A stretch of 64,000 bases of DNA, taken from SZUA-365 sp049663345. GTDB taxonomy: Bacteria; Bacteroidota; Ignavibacteria; SZUA-365. This document shows, in pieces, positions 7,902 through 15,636 of this stretch. Positions within the stretch are counted from its first letter, which is position 1, and each line of letters starts with the position of its first letter. Location: positions 124,001-188,000 of the forward strand of contig JBATDG010000014.1 in NCBI GenBank assembly GCA_049663345.1, written 5' to 3'. The notes under the pieces were generated by a model. That model was not told the DNA's origin. It made no database searches and worked only from the letters and a program-made list of their open reading frames with translations. The translations under genes and the position numbers were made by a program.

Positions 7902-8033
7902 GCGAAACCCAACACTCGGACTGCCGTCAGCAATTCCTCAAGGCAGCGAAACCCAACACTCGGACTGCCGGGAGCAATTCCCGAAGTAAGCGTTACTCAA
8001 TGTTGGAGCCGCTGGGTGCAATATCCGGAACAA
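7902..8033. repeat. Intergenic tandem repeat with 44-base period, three in-phase copies
   Basis: Copy 1 (7902-7945) and copy 2 (7946-7989) match at 38 of 44 positions and are identical over the first 25, beginning GCGAAACCCAACACTCGG. Copy 3 (7990-8033) is in exact phase and matches copy 2 at 27 of 44. The 3' half of a further decayed copy may precede the array (about 7880-7901). Copy 2 contains a short inverted repeat, CGGGA-GCAAT-TCCCG. The copies abut with no spacers, so this is not a CRISPR. The array fills the middle of the 343-base gap between the divergent EF-hand/sigma operon and metG; the rest of the gap holds a promoter-like element for metG and nothing else I can recognise. Confidence 0.85.
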
Positions 8034-8088
8034 CGGTCAATTTGAGTTCCGATGTATTGCTCAATCAGGCCGAATTGCCTATAATACC

Positions 8089-8096
8089 TATCTTTG
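8089..8096 (+). promoter_or_regulatory. Possible -7 promoter element (TAnnTTTG) upstream of metG
   Basis: TATCTTTG matches the Bacteroidota -7 consensus TAnnTTTG exactly, 52 bases before the metG start codon. No TTG is present at the ideal 19-21 base distance upstream, so only the -7 half is supported. Confidence 0.4.
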
Positions 8097-8148
8097 TGAG
8101 CGCCCTTGCGCCGTCTCTATCACCCTTGGACCTCAAAAGCTCGATTAT

Positions 8149-10188
8149 ATGAAGAACAAACGCATTCTCGTCACGTCGGCACTTCCTTACGCAAACGGGG
8201 CAATTCATTTTGGTCATCTGGCCGGCGCATATCTTCCAGCGGACATCTATGTGCGCTATCAGCGTCTGAAACGGAGAGATGTGCTGTTTATCTGTGGATC
8301 GGACGAACACGGGGTCAGCATTCTGATTTCTGCACGCAAGGAAGGGGTGCCCCCTCAGGAGATCATCGACCGTTATCACAATCTCAATCGCACTGCCTTT
8401 GAGCGCATTGGCATGAGTTTCGACAATTATTCCAGAACGTCGCTGCCTGTTCATCATGAAACAGCGAGAGAATGGTTTGCTGAATTCAGAGACAAAGGGG
8501 TTCTGACACAGAGCAATGAGAAGCAGCTTTATGATCCGGAAGCGCGGATGTTTCTGCCGGATCGTTTCGTATTGGGCACTTGTCCGCATTGCGGATACGA
8601 ACGAGCTTACGGCGATCAATGTGAAAATTGCAGCAAGTATTATGACCAGACCGAACTGATCAACCCCAAAAGCCTGTTGAGTGAAGCCACGCCGGAAATT
8701 CGCGAAGCGCGGCACTGGCATTTCCCGCTCGGAGCCTATCAGCAGCGTCTCGAAGAGTACATCGAAAAGAACGCAGGAATCTGGAAAGACAATGTCCTGC
8801 AGCAGGTGCGTTCCTGGTTGAAAATGGGCTTGAGCGACCGACCGATCTCACGCGACATGGATTGGGGCATCAAGGTGCCGGGAGAGGAAGCGGATGGGAA
8901 AGTCCTCTACGTCTGGTTTGAAGCTGTGCTCGGCTACATCTCTGCCAGCAAGGAATGGGCCGCGAGAATCGGTGAACCGGACAAGTGGAGAGAATATTGG
9001 TGCGATGCTGAAACCAGCTATATACCATTCATAGGTAAGGATAACATCGTCTTCCACTGCCTGATGTTTCCCGCGATGCTGATGGAAAAGGGTGGATACG
9101 TGCTGCCCGATAATGTTCCTGCGAACGAGTTTCTCAATCTTGAGGGAAAGAAGTTCAGCAAAAGCATGGGCTGGTCGATTGAGCTTAATGAGTTCCTCGA
9201 CACCTATCCCGCAGATCCTCTCCGCTACACACTGGCAATGAACATGCCGGAAACACGGGACAGCGATTTCTTCTGGAAGGATTTTCAGGCACGCAACAAC
9301 AATGAACTCGCTGATATCCTCGGAAATTTTGTCAACCGTACCGTGCATTTTACAGAAAAGAATTTTGAGGGAAAGGTGCCTGAGGCAGGAGAACTCGAAC
9401 AGGAGGATCAGGACTTTCTCTCCCAGTTCTCGACGATCGCCGAACAGGTCGCGGATTGCTACGAACGTTTCCGCTTCCGCGATGGCGTCACCACGACAAT
9501 GAATCTTGCACGCGCTGCGAATAAGTATTTCAACGACCGGGAACCGTGGAAAACGATAAAATCAGATCCGCAGATCTGTGCGAACACGGTGAATTGCAGC
9601 CTGCAGGCGATATATGCTCTCAGTGTCCTCATTGAACCGGTGCTTCCGTATACAGCGGAAAAATTGCGCGTTCTCCTCGGAGTAACCGACCCGGATGCTC
9701 TGGGATGGGACTCTGTGGGAAGCTGGCGTCTGCCGGCAGGACAGATTCTGGGAGAGAAAACCATTTTGTTTGAAAAAATCGACGACAGCGTCATCGAGGC
9801 CGAGACCGCCAAACTCGGGGCAATGACTACAGTACCTGAAATCAGCTATCCACCGATCAAAGAAGAAATCACGATTGATGATTTCATGAAAATCGATCTT
9901 CGTGTAGGAAAAGTTATTGAGGCGGAGAGGGTTCCGAAATCAAGCAAGCTTTTGAAGCTCAAGGTCGATATAGGATCCGAGCAGCGACAGCTCGTCGCCG
10001 GCATTGCCTCGAAGTATAAACCTGAAGATCTTCTCGGTAGTCAGGTAGTCATAGTCGCAAATCTTAAGGCTGCTAAGCTGTTTGGCATCGAATCTCAGGG
10101 AATGATCCTGGCTGCATCCACGGAAGAAGAGGGCCCGGTCGTTTTTTCGCCAATAAGCGATATTCCGATTGGAGCTATCGTCAAATGA
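8149..10188 (+). CDS. metG: Methionyl-tRNA synthetase with C-terminal tRNA-binding domain
   Basis: The enzyme charges tRNA(Met) in the cytoplasm. The 679-residue class I synthetase has the HIGH-type motif HFGH at 20-23 and a knuckle with four zinc cysteines (C145, C148, C158, C161). The KMSKS-type motif is KFSKS (335-339), and an anticodon-binding helical domain follows. The C-terminal part from about 577 (DFMKIDLRVGKV onward) is a complete EMAP/Trbp111-like OB-fold tRNA-binding domain used for dimerisation and tRNA capture. The start is ATG without a clear Shine-Dalgarno sequence. The stop overlaps the next gene (ATGA). Confidence 0.97.
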   Translation: MKNKRILVTSALPYANGAIHFGHLAGAYLPADIYVRYQRLKRRDVLFICGSDEHGVSILISARKEGVPPQEIIDRYHNLNRTAFERIGMSFDNYSRTSLPVHHETAREWFAEFRDKGVLTQSNEKQLYDPEARMFLPDRFVLGTCPHCGYERAYGDQCENCSKYYDQTELINPKSLLSEATPEIREARHWHFPLGAYQQRLEEYIEKNAGIWKDNVLQQVRSWLKMGLSDRPISRDMDWGIKVPGEEADGKVLYVWFEAVLGYISASKEWAARIGEPDKWREYWCDAETSYIPFIGKDNIVFHCLMFPAMLMEKGGYVLPDNVPANEFLNLEGKKFSKSMGWSIELNEFLDTYPADPLRYTLAMNMPETRDSDFFWKDFQARNNNELADILGNFVNRTVHFTEKNFEGKVPEAGELEQEDQDFLSQFSTIAEQVADCYERFRFRDGVTTTMNLARAANKYFNDREPWKTIKSDPQICANTVNCSLQAIYALSVLIEPVLPYTAEKLRVLLGVTDPDALGWDSVGSWRLPAGQILGEKTILFEKIDDSVIEAETAKLGAMTTVPEISYPPIKEEITIDDFMKIDLRVGKVIEAERVPKSSKLLKLKVDIGSEQRQLVAGIASKYKPEDLLGSQVVIVANLKAAKLFGIESQGMILAASTEEEGPVVFSPISDIPIGAIVK

Positions 10189-10706
10189 AGCGTCTGTCGC
10201 AGCTTTTTGCGTGTAAGGGGATAGCGCTTCTGCTTCCGATTATTTTCGGAATATCGCTGTGCCTTACTGCTTGTGAGGAGCACGGCTTGTCTCCCATAAC
10301 CGAAGCTGAGACCCCGGGTTTCTCCGGCACGATCACCATACGAAGTACCTGGCCTCCGCAGGACAGCGTTCGCGACCTCCGAATTGCGGCTTTTCGAAAT
10401 TATCCACCCAAGGACATCCTTTCTGAAATCATCGAGGGTTCCGCAGTTTTCAGCGATGAACTCCCTTATGGCGCGCAGTCTATAGAGTACCGCGTACAGA
10501 GTGCTTCTTTGAGCGGACCATACGCGTACGTTGTCGTTGCACAGAATTATGGTCCGGATCCTTTCCAGCAGTGGAGGGCAGTTGGAGTGTTCGCGATTAC
10601 GGGTGACTTTACAAAGCCAACAACCATCGATCTTGGAATTGGGCTCTTTTTACGGGAAATTAACGTGGAAGTTGATTTCATCAATCTGCCGCCGCAGCCT
10701 TTCTAA
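10185..10706 (+). CDS. Lipoprotein of unknown function
   Basis: The ATG overlaps the metG stop by four bases, so it is translated from the metG message. The 173-residue precursor has a long hydrophobic signal sequence ending in a lipobox, LTAC, with C30 as the lipidation site. The mature part looks like a small beta-rich domain; the phrase GFSGTITIRSTWPPQDSVRD at about 45-64 recalls carboxypeptidase-regulatory or Ig-like envelope domains, but I do not recognise the family. A surface or periplasmic location is likely. No catalytic motif is visible. Confidence 0.75.
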   Translation: MKRLSQLFACKGIALLLPIIFGISLCLTACEEHGLSPITEAETPGFSGTITIRSTWPPQDSVRDLRIAAFRNYPPKDILSEIIEGSAVFSDELPYGAQSIEYRVQSASLSGPYAYVVVAQNYGPDPFQQWRAVGVFAITGDFTKPTTIDLGIGLFLREINVEVDFINLPPQPF

Positions 10707-10809
10707 CACGAAACTCATGACGTTGGGAGGAACTCCTCTTGCAAGCAGGATGGCATTTTCGTAGCTTCCAATAAATCTTGTACTCCATCCTAAATAAATA
10801 CTTATACCT

Positions 10810-13329
10810 ATGAAAGCTGTCATTATGGCAGGCGGATTCGGCACACGATTGCGCCCTCTGACCTGCAACATCCCGAAGCCCATGGTTCCGGTCGTCAATC
10901 GTCCGATGATGCTGCATATTGTTGATCTGCTTAAGAAACATGGGTTCAACGATATCATTTCGCTCCTGTATTATCATCCGAATTCAATTCGGGACTATTT
11001 TGGCGAGGGTAAGGATTTTGGTATTTCCATGCAGTACACGCATGCCGAAGCGGATTTCGGGACTGCGGGAAGTGTTCGCAACGCCTTCGACAAAATTGGC
11101 AGCGACCGCGTGCTGATTATCAGCGGCGATGTGCTGACGGATTTCGATATCAGCGAGGCGATTCGTTTTCACGAAGAGAAGGGCGCCGATGCAACCATAG
11201 TTCTGACGCGCGTTCCGAACCCTCTGCAGTTTGGCGTGGTCATAGTAGATGAAGAAGGCAACATTACGAGATTTCTTGAGAAGCCTTCCTGGGGTGAAGT
11301 GTTCAGTGACACCATCAACACAGGCATCTACATTCTCGAGAACAGCGTTCTCGCAATGATACCGTTCAAGGAAGACTACGATTTCAGCAAAAACCTTTTC
11401 CCGCTCATGATGCAGGAGGGGAAAAAGCTCTGCGGATATATTTCCGACGGCTATTGGAGAGACGTAGGGAATCTGGGCGAATACCACGAGGCCAGCCTTG
11501 ATTGTCTGGCAGGATCTGTGGATGTAATAATCGATGGGGAACTGAGAGACAACGTTTATGTAGGTGAAGGAAGCACCGTCCCTGAGGACAGGTCGCATTG
11601 GAGTGGACGCGTTGTAATCGGGAAAAATTCCCGCGTCGCTGATTCTGCCAAAATCATCAACAGTGTAATCGGCAACAACGTCACCGTGCATGACGGTGCT
11701 GAAATCCTAAATTCCGTGATTTGGGATGGCTGCACTCTAGAGAGCTCGGTGCAGATTTCGAATTCCGTGGTCGGCTTCGATACCGTGCTGCACGATGGAG
11801 CTACCGTTGCTGATAATGTGTTTATCAGCGACCGCTGCAATATTGGCCGGGGCGCGTCGCTGCTCTCCAATATCAAGCTCTGGCCGGAAAAAGTGGTGCA
11901 GGAAGGCGCCGTGCTTTCGAAATCCCTCGTGTGGGAAGATAAGTGGCTGCGCGAACTTTTTGCCGATGCACGGATTACCGGCTCAACGAACATAGAAATT
12001 AATCCCGAGTTCGGTGCCAAGCTTGGTGCCTGTCTGGGTGCAGTCATGGGACAGGGTAGTCAGGTGCTCGCGTCCCGCGATCCTGACAACGCATCCCGAA
12101 TGATCAAGCGGGCAATCGCCTGCGGTCTGATGTCTTCCGGCGTCAATGTACACGATATGCAGACGACTGCGATACCGATGATCAGGCAGGTGCTCCGCAG
12201 CGGTAAATACATGGCGGGCTTTCATGTGAGAAAGTCCCCGTTCGATAAACGATCGATGGACATTATTTTCTTCGATGCAGATGGACAGGATCTTTCGAGC
12301 AAGCGCACCAAAGCCATCGAGCGTCAATTCTTCTCTGAGGATTTTCGCCGAGCTGATTTCGACACTATCGGCTCGCTGTATTTCCCTGAGAGGACTACTG
12401 AAGCATATCGCGAACGTTTCCTTTCTACTATCGATCACGAACTGGTAACGAGCAAGGGCTTCAACGTCGTCATTGATTACTCCTACGGCATCGCGTCTTC
12501 CATTTTCCCGAATATTCTTGGAAAGCTGGGAGCAGCCGTCGTTTCTCTCAATGCTTATATTGACCGTACGAAACTGACCCGATCCCGCGATGAATTTTCT
12601 GCGGCCTGTCAGCACGTTTCGAGCATTGGCAGGTCTCTCCAGAGTGATCTCGGAATCCTCCTCGATGCCGGTGCAGAAAAGGTGTTCCTTGCCGATGAGA
12701 ACGGCAACTTCCTCGACGAGGACCGGGCCGCGAGCGTTATAACGAAACTCATGCTCGAGGCAAGACGCATCAAAGGACTCCCCATCAAGAAAATGGCCTG
12801 TCCCGTAGCCGCTTCTTCTGAAATGGATGCTCTTGCCGAGGAATACGGTGTCACGCTGCTGCGCACGCCAAGCACCCACGGCGGTATGATGAATGCCGTG
12901 CTTGCCGATCCTGAACTTGATTATGTGGCAGGCACGCGAGGTGGATTCATTTTCCCGGAATTCCTGTTCGCAACGGACGCCATGTACAGCGTTGCAAAGA
13001 TTCTTGAGATGATGGCCGTGACCGGATGGCGGCTCGGCGAAGTCGATCGCAGCATGCCCCGACTTTATCGGTCTTCACGTACCGTCTCATGCCCTTGGCA
13101 GGCGAAGGGGAGGGTGATGCGTTTTGCCATGAATGAATCTGAAAATCATGAGAGACAATTAATCGACGGCATCAAGATTCTTTTTGCCCGCGATACCTGG
13201 GTCTTGCTGATTCCCAGCAAGGAACACGAAGTATTCATGGTGTATTCCGAAGCGCCTACTCAAGAGCATGCTGACAGGCTCGCGTCAGAGTTCGAGGAAA
13301 AAGTTGTTCAATGGCGTGACAATGCGTAA
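10810..13329 (+). CDS. Mannose-1-phosphate guanylyltransferase-like protein with degenerate phosphomannomutase domain
   Basis: Residues 1-240 form a nucleotidyltransferase that would make an NDP-sugar, with the GGFGTRLRPLT signature at 8-18 and an SGDVLTDFD metal site at about 105-113. Left-handed hexapeptide repeats follow (about 245-375). Residues 385-839 are folded like a phosphohexomutase, but the three signature loops have drifted. The phosphoserine loop reads VRKSPFD with S476 kept but HNP lost. The metal loop DGDADR reads DAGAEK (619-624), and the sugar-binding ExSGH reads TRGGF (709-713). The first half probably supplies GDP-mannose or a related sugar donor; the second half is unlikely to be an active mutase. 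The same layout occurs in a known two-domain family. The gene starts with ATG, 103 bases after the lipoprotein gene. Confidence 0.88.
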   Translation: MKAVIMAGGFGTRLRPLTCNIPKPMVPVVNRPMMLHIVDLLKKHGFNDIISLLYYHPNSIRDYFGEGKDFGISMQYTHAEADFGTAGSVRNAFDKIGSDRVLIISGDVLTDFDISEAIRFHEEKGADATIVLTRVPNPLQFGVVIVDEEGNITRFLEKPSWGEVFSDTINTGIYILENSVLAMIPFKEDYDFSKNLFPLMMQEGKKLCGYISDGYWRDVGNLGEYHEASLDCLAGSVDVIIDGELRDNVYVGEGSTVPEDRSHWSGRVVIGKNSRVADSAKIINSVIGNNVTVHDGAEILNSVIWDGCTLESSVQISNSVVGFDTVLHDGATVADNVFISDRCNIGRGASLLSNIKLWPEKVVQEGAVLSKSLVWEDKWLRELFADARITGSTNIEINPEFGAKLGACLGAVMGQGSQVLASRDPDNASRMIKRAIACGLMSSGVNVHDMQTTAIPMIRQVLRSGKYMAGFHVRKSPFDKRSMDIIFFDADGQDLSSKRTKAIERQFFSEDFRRADFDTIGSLYFPERTTEAYRERFLSTIDHELVTSKGFNVVIDYSYGIASSIFPNILGKLGAAVVSLNAYIDRTKLTRSRDEFSAACQHVSSIGRSLQSDLGILLDAGAEKVFLADENGNFLDEDRAASVITKLMLEARRIKGLPIKKMACPVAASSEMDALAEEYGVTLLRTPSTHGGMMNAVLADPELDYVAGTRGGFIFPEFLFATDAMYSVAKILEMMAVTGWRLGEVDRSMPRLYRSSRTVSCPWQAKGRVMRFAMNESENHERQLIDGIKILFARDTWVLLIPSKEHEVFMVYSEAPTQEHADRLASEFEEKVVQWRDNA

Positions 13330-13374
13330 ATTCGTAGGACATGCCTTTCAACTGAAAACACAGACACTGTTCTT

Positions 13375-13845
13375 ATGAAAATTACCAGCATTCTGACGGA
13401 AGACCTGATTCAGGTTAATATTCCCGGCGAGACCAAGGACGATGTCATCAATGCCATCATTGATCTCGCTGTCAAATCGCAGAAGATCAAGGATATTGAC
13501 AAGGTTCGTCAGTCCATCTTTGAGAGAGAGAAAATCATGTCCACCGGTGTAGGGAAAGGTTTCGCCATTCCTCACGGTAAGACTGATGCTGTCTCGGATA
13601 TCGTAGCGGCTTTCGGCGTTACCGAGAAGCCGATTGATTATCAATCCCTCGACCATGAACCCGTCCGGCTTCTTTTTCTTCTCATCGGAAAAGACAGTCT
13701 TGTCGGCGCGCACATCAAGCTCCTCAGCCGTATTTCACGTTTGATGAATAAAGAAGATCTCCGTAAAAGTCTGCTTCACGCAGGCAATGCTGCCGAGATA
13801 TTGCAAATCCTTCGTGAAGAGGAAATGAATTATTTGGACGTCTGA
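13375..13845 (+). CDS. PTS IIA domain protein (PtsN/fructose type)
   Basis: The 156-residue cytoplasmic protein is a stand-alone phosphotransferase IIA domain of the mannitol/fructose/nitrogen class. The phosphorylated histidine is H67 in GKGFAIPHGKTDAV, and the conserved LLFLLIGKD strand follows at about 101-109. In bacteria without sugar-specific permease partners nearby, such proteins usually act in regulation, as with PtsN, rather than in uptake; no EIIB or EIIC is in this window. The gene starts with ATG 45 bases after the guanylyltransferase gene and is followed by a terminator. Confidence 0.88.
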   Translation: MKITSILTEDLIQVNIPGETKDDVINAIIDLAVKSQKIKDIDKVRQSIFEREKIMSTGVGKGFAIPHGKTDAVSDIVAAFGVTEKPIDYQSLDHEPVRLLFLLIGKDSLVGAHIKLLSRISRLMNKEDLRKSLLHAGNAAEILQILREEEMNYLDV

Positions 13846-13884
13846 TCCCTGCGAACGTAAGGAGAGGTCAGCGTTATTGAATGG

Positions 13885-13910
13885 AAGGCATGCCTCAGGC
13901 GTGCCTTTTT
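13885..13910 (+). terminator. Rho-independent terminator after the PTS IIA gene
   Basis: A ten-base-pair stem (AAGGCATGCC with GGCGTGCCTT, one G-T pair), a three-base TCA loop and a five-T run lie between the IIA gene stop and hisS. It should separate the sugar-nucleotide/IIA unit from the hisS unit. Confidence 0.85.
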
Positions 13911-13942
13911 CTTGATTTCGAACCCTGTACACGGAAGCAACT

Positions 13943-15202
13943 ATGGCATACCAATCGGTAAAAGGCACGAAGGATTTACTCCCGCAGGATACGCTTGCAT
14001 GGCAGCACATCGAAGCGGTCATCAGGGATGTGATGGAGCTTTATCGCTATGGCGAAATCCGCACACCCATCTTTGAAGACACGACGGTATTCGCACGCGG
14101 TATCGGCGAAGAGACTGACATCGTCGGAAAAGAAATGTATACGTTTCTGGACAAGGGCGGGAGCAGTTTGACCCTTCGTCCCGAAATGACAGCTCCAGTG
14201 ATCCGATCCTTCATCCAGCACAGCATGGGGGAGCAGACGGCGCTGAACAAGCTTTACTACATCGGTCCGATGTTCCGACAAGAACGTCCGCAAGCTGGCC
14301 GCTTCCGGCAGTTCCACCAGTTCGGTTTTGAGTGTATAGGACAATCAGCTCCGGAATGTGACGTGGAGATTATTTCCATGGCCGCGGAAATCTACTCGAG
14401 GCTCGGAATTTCCAGCACGCTTAAATTGAATTCGGTCGGAGATCCGATCTGCCGTCCCCGTTATCGCGAAGCGCTGCAGGCCTTTCTGCGAAATATCCAT
14501 GGCGAGCTTTCTTCCGAAAGTCAGCGCCGTGCTGAGACGAATCCGATGCGTGTTCTGGATTCGAAGGATGCTCGTGACCGGGAACTGACTGCGGACGCGC
14601 CCTTCATCGTGGATTATCTTTCAGACGATTCGCGTATCCATTTTGAGAAAACCTGCGCGTTGCTCGAGGACCTCGGGATTTCGTACGTCCTCGATCCCCG
14701 TCTTGTACGTGGTCTCGATTACTACACCAAGACCGCTTTTGAGTTCATCAGCTCCGATCTTGGCTCGCAGGATGCGCTGGGCGGCGGCGGCCGATACGAC
14801 GGGCTTGTCCAGCAACTGGGAGGGAAGGATACTCCTGCAGTAGGCTTTGCGGCGGGAATCGAACGCGTTCTGATGGTGATGGAAAAAAACGGCTACGCTT
14901 TTCCAACGTCTGCGCCACTCGTTTACCTCGTCGGAATGGACGAGGCTTCTCGTGCATGGGCGTTTCGAACTGCCATTGCAATGCGGACAAAAGGCATTGC
15001 TATCGAAATCGACTATGCCGGACGAAGCCTGAAAGCACAGATGCGAGAAGCAAATAAGCTCGCGTGTCCCTTTGTTGCCATCGTGGGTGAGTCGGAAATG
15101 AATGCGGAACAGGCCCAGGTGAAGAATATGAGGCAGGGCACTCAGGAGTCCGTTGAGTTTACCCGCCTCGCTGATTACTTTGTACAGAATATTGCAATCT
15201 GA
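13943..15202 (+). CDS. hisS: Histidyl-tRNA synthetase
   Basis: This class II synthetase charges tRNA(His). The 419 residues include the LRPEMTAPVIRSF block, motif 2 around FRQERPQAGRFRQFHQFGFE, the histidine-specific LVRGLDYYTKTAFE loop and motif 3 around GGGGRYDGL and GFAAGIERVL. A C-terminal anticodon-binding domain starts near 325. The gene begins with ATG 32 bases after a terminator. The next gene starts 20 bases after its stop and appears to be cotranscribed. Confidence 0.97.
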   Translation: MAYQSVKGTKDLLPQDTLAWQHIEAVIRDVMELYRYGEIRTPIFEDTTVFARGIGEETDIVGKEMYTFLDKGGSSLTLRPEMTAPVIRSFIQHSMGEQTALNKLYYIGPMFRQERPQAGRFRQFHQFGFECIGQSAPECDVEIISMAAEIYSRLGISSTLKLNSVGDPICRPRYREALQAFLRNIHGELSSESQRRAETNPMRVLDSKDARDRELTADAPFIVDYLSDDSRIHFEKTCALLEDLGISYVLDPRLVRGLDYYTKTAFEFISSDLGSQDALGGGGRYDGLVQQLGGKDTPAVGFAAGIERVLMVMEKNGYAFPTSAPLVYLVGMDEASRAWAFRTAIAMRTKGIAIEIDYAGRSLKAQMREANKLACPFVAIVGESEMNAEQAQVKNMRQGTQESVEFTRLADYFVQNIAI

Positions 15203-15222
15203 TTCCGCACACTGGAGAAAAC

Positions 15223-15636
15223 ATGTTTCCGCGCATCGACAAGGGGCCCATCGAATACACGCTTGAGGTCTTTCCGGCCTACAGCACTGAGACCAGTCGT
15301 GATTGTATCCGGTTTCAGTTTCAGACGACAGAAGAATTCAACCATTTTCAATATCACATTGTGATTGAAGAGAAGGTTGAGAAAGGTCAGCTTGTTTTCG
15401 CGCTTCGCGGATTGAAAGCAAAGGATCTTCTCCCGGGAGTAGGGGTAGCTCAAACCGCTGTCGATCTCTTCGATCTCGCAGGAAGCTATGACGTGAACGT
15501 CATAAAGCCCGGAGATATCAGCAACAGTTTTCGTATGAAAATCGGTGAACAGGGACCAAGTTTGCTCAATGACGTTCATGAATCCGATCACTTTCTTGAA
15601 GTTCTCATCAGCAACGCAAAAACAGGGAAGCAATGA
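15223..15636 (+). CDS. Conserved-looking protein of unknown function
   Basis: The 137-residue soluble protein has no signal peptide or membrane helix. It appears to be mixed alpha/beta, with an acidic N-terminal half (EYTLEVFPAYSTETS at 11-25) and an RGLKAKDLLPG turn near 62-72. I do not recognise the family. It lies 20 bases after hisS and its stop overlaps the start of the M16 peptidase homologue by four bases (ATGA). Translation of the two is therefore probably coupled, and they may work together. A GGAG lies about 8 bases before the ATG. Confidence 0.8.
   Translation: MFPRIDKGPIEYTLEVFPAYSTETSRDCIRFQFQTTEEFNHFQYHIVIEEKVEKGQLVFALRGLKAKDLLPGVGVAQTAVDLFDLAGSYDVNVIKPGDISNSFRMKIGEQGPSLLNDVHESDHFLEVLISNAKTGKQ

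Noticed and set aside
7902..8033. The 44-base repeats as a CRISPR array
   Set aside because: Copies abut directly with no unique spacers, only three copies exist, they decay along the array and no cas gene is present.
8065..8721. A 218-residue minus-strand frame reaching from metG into the intergenic gap
   Set aside because: It lies mostly opposite metG and shows no protein-like features; the gap part is non-coding.
11983..12879. A 298-residue open frame opposite the guanylyltransferase gene
   Set aside because: Shadow of a well-supported gene in a GC-biased region; composition rich in Arg, Ser and Cys, and no family match.
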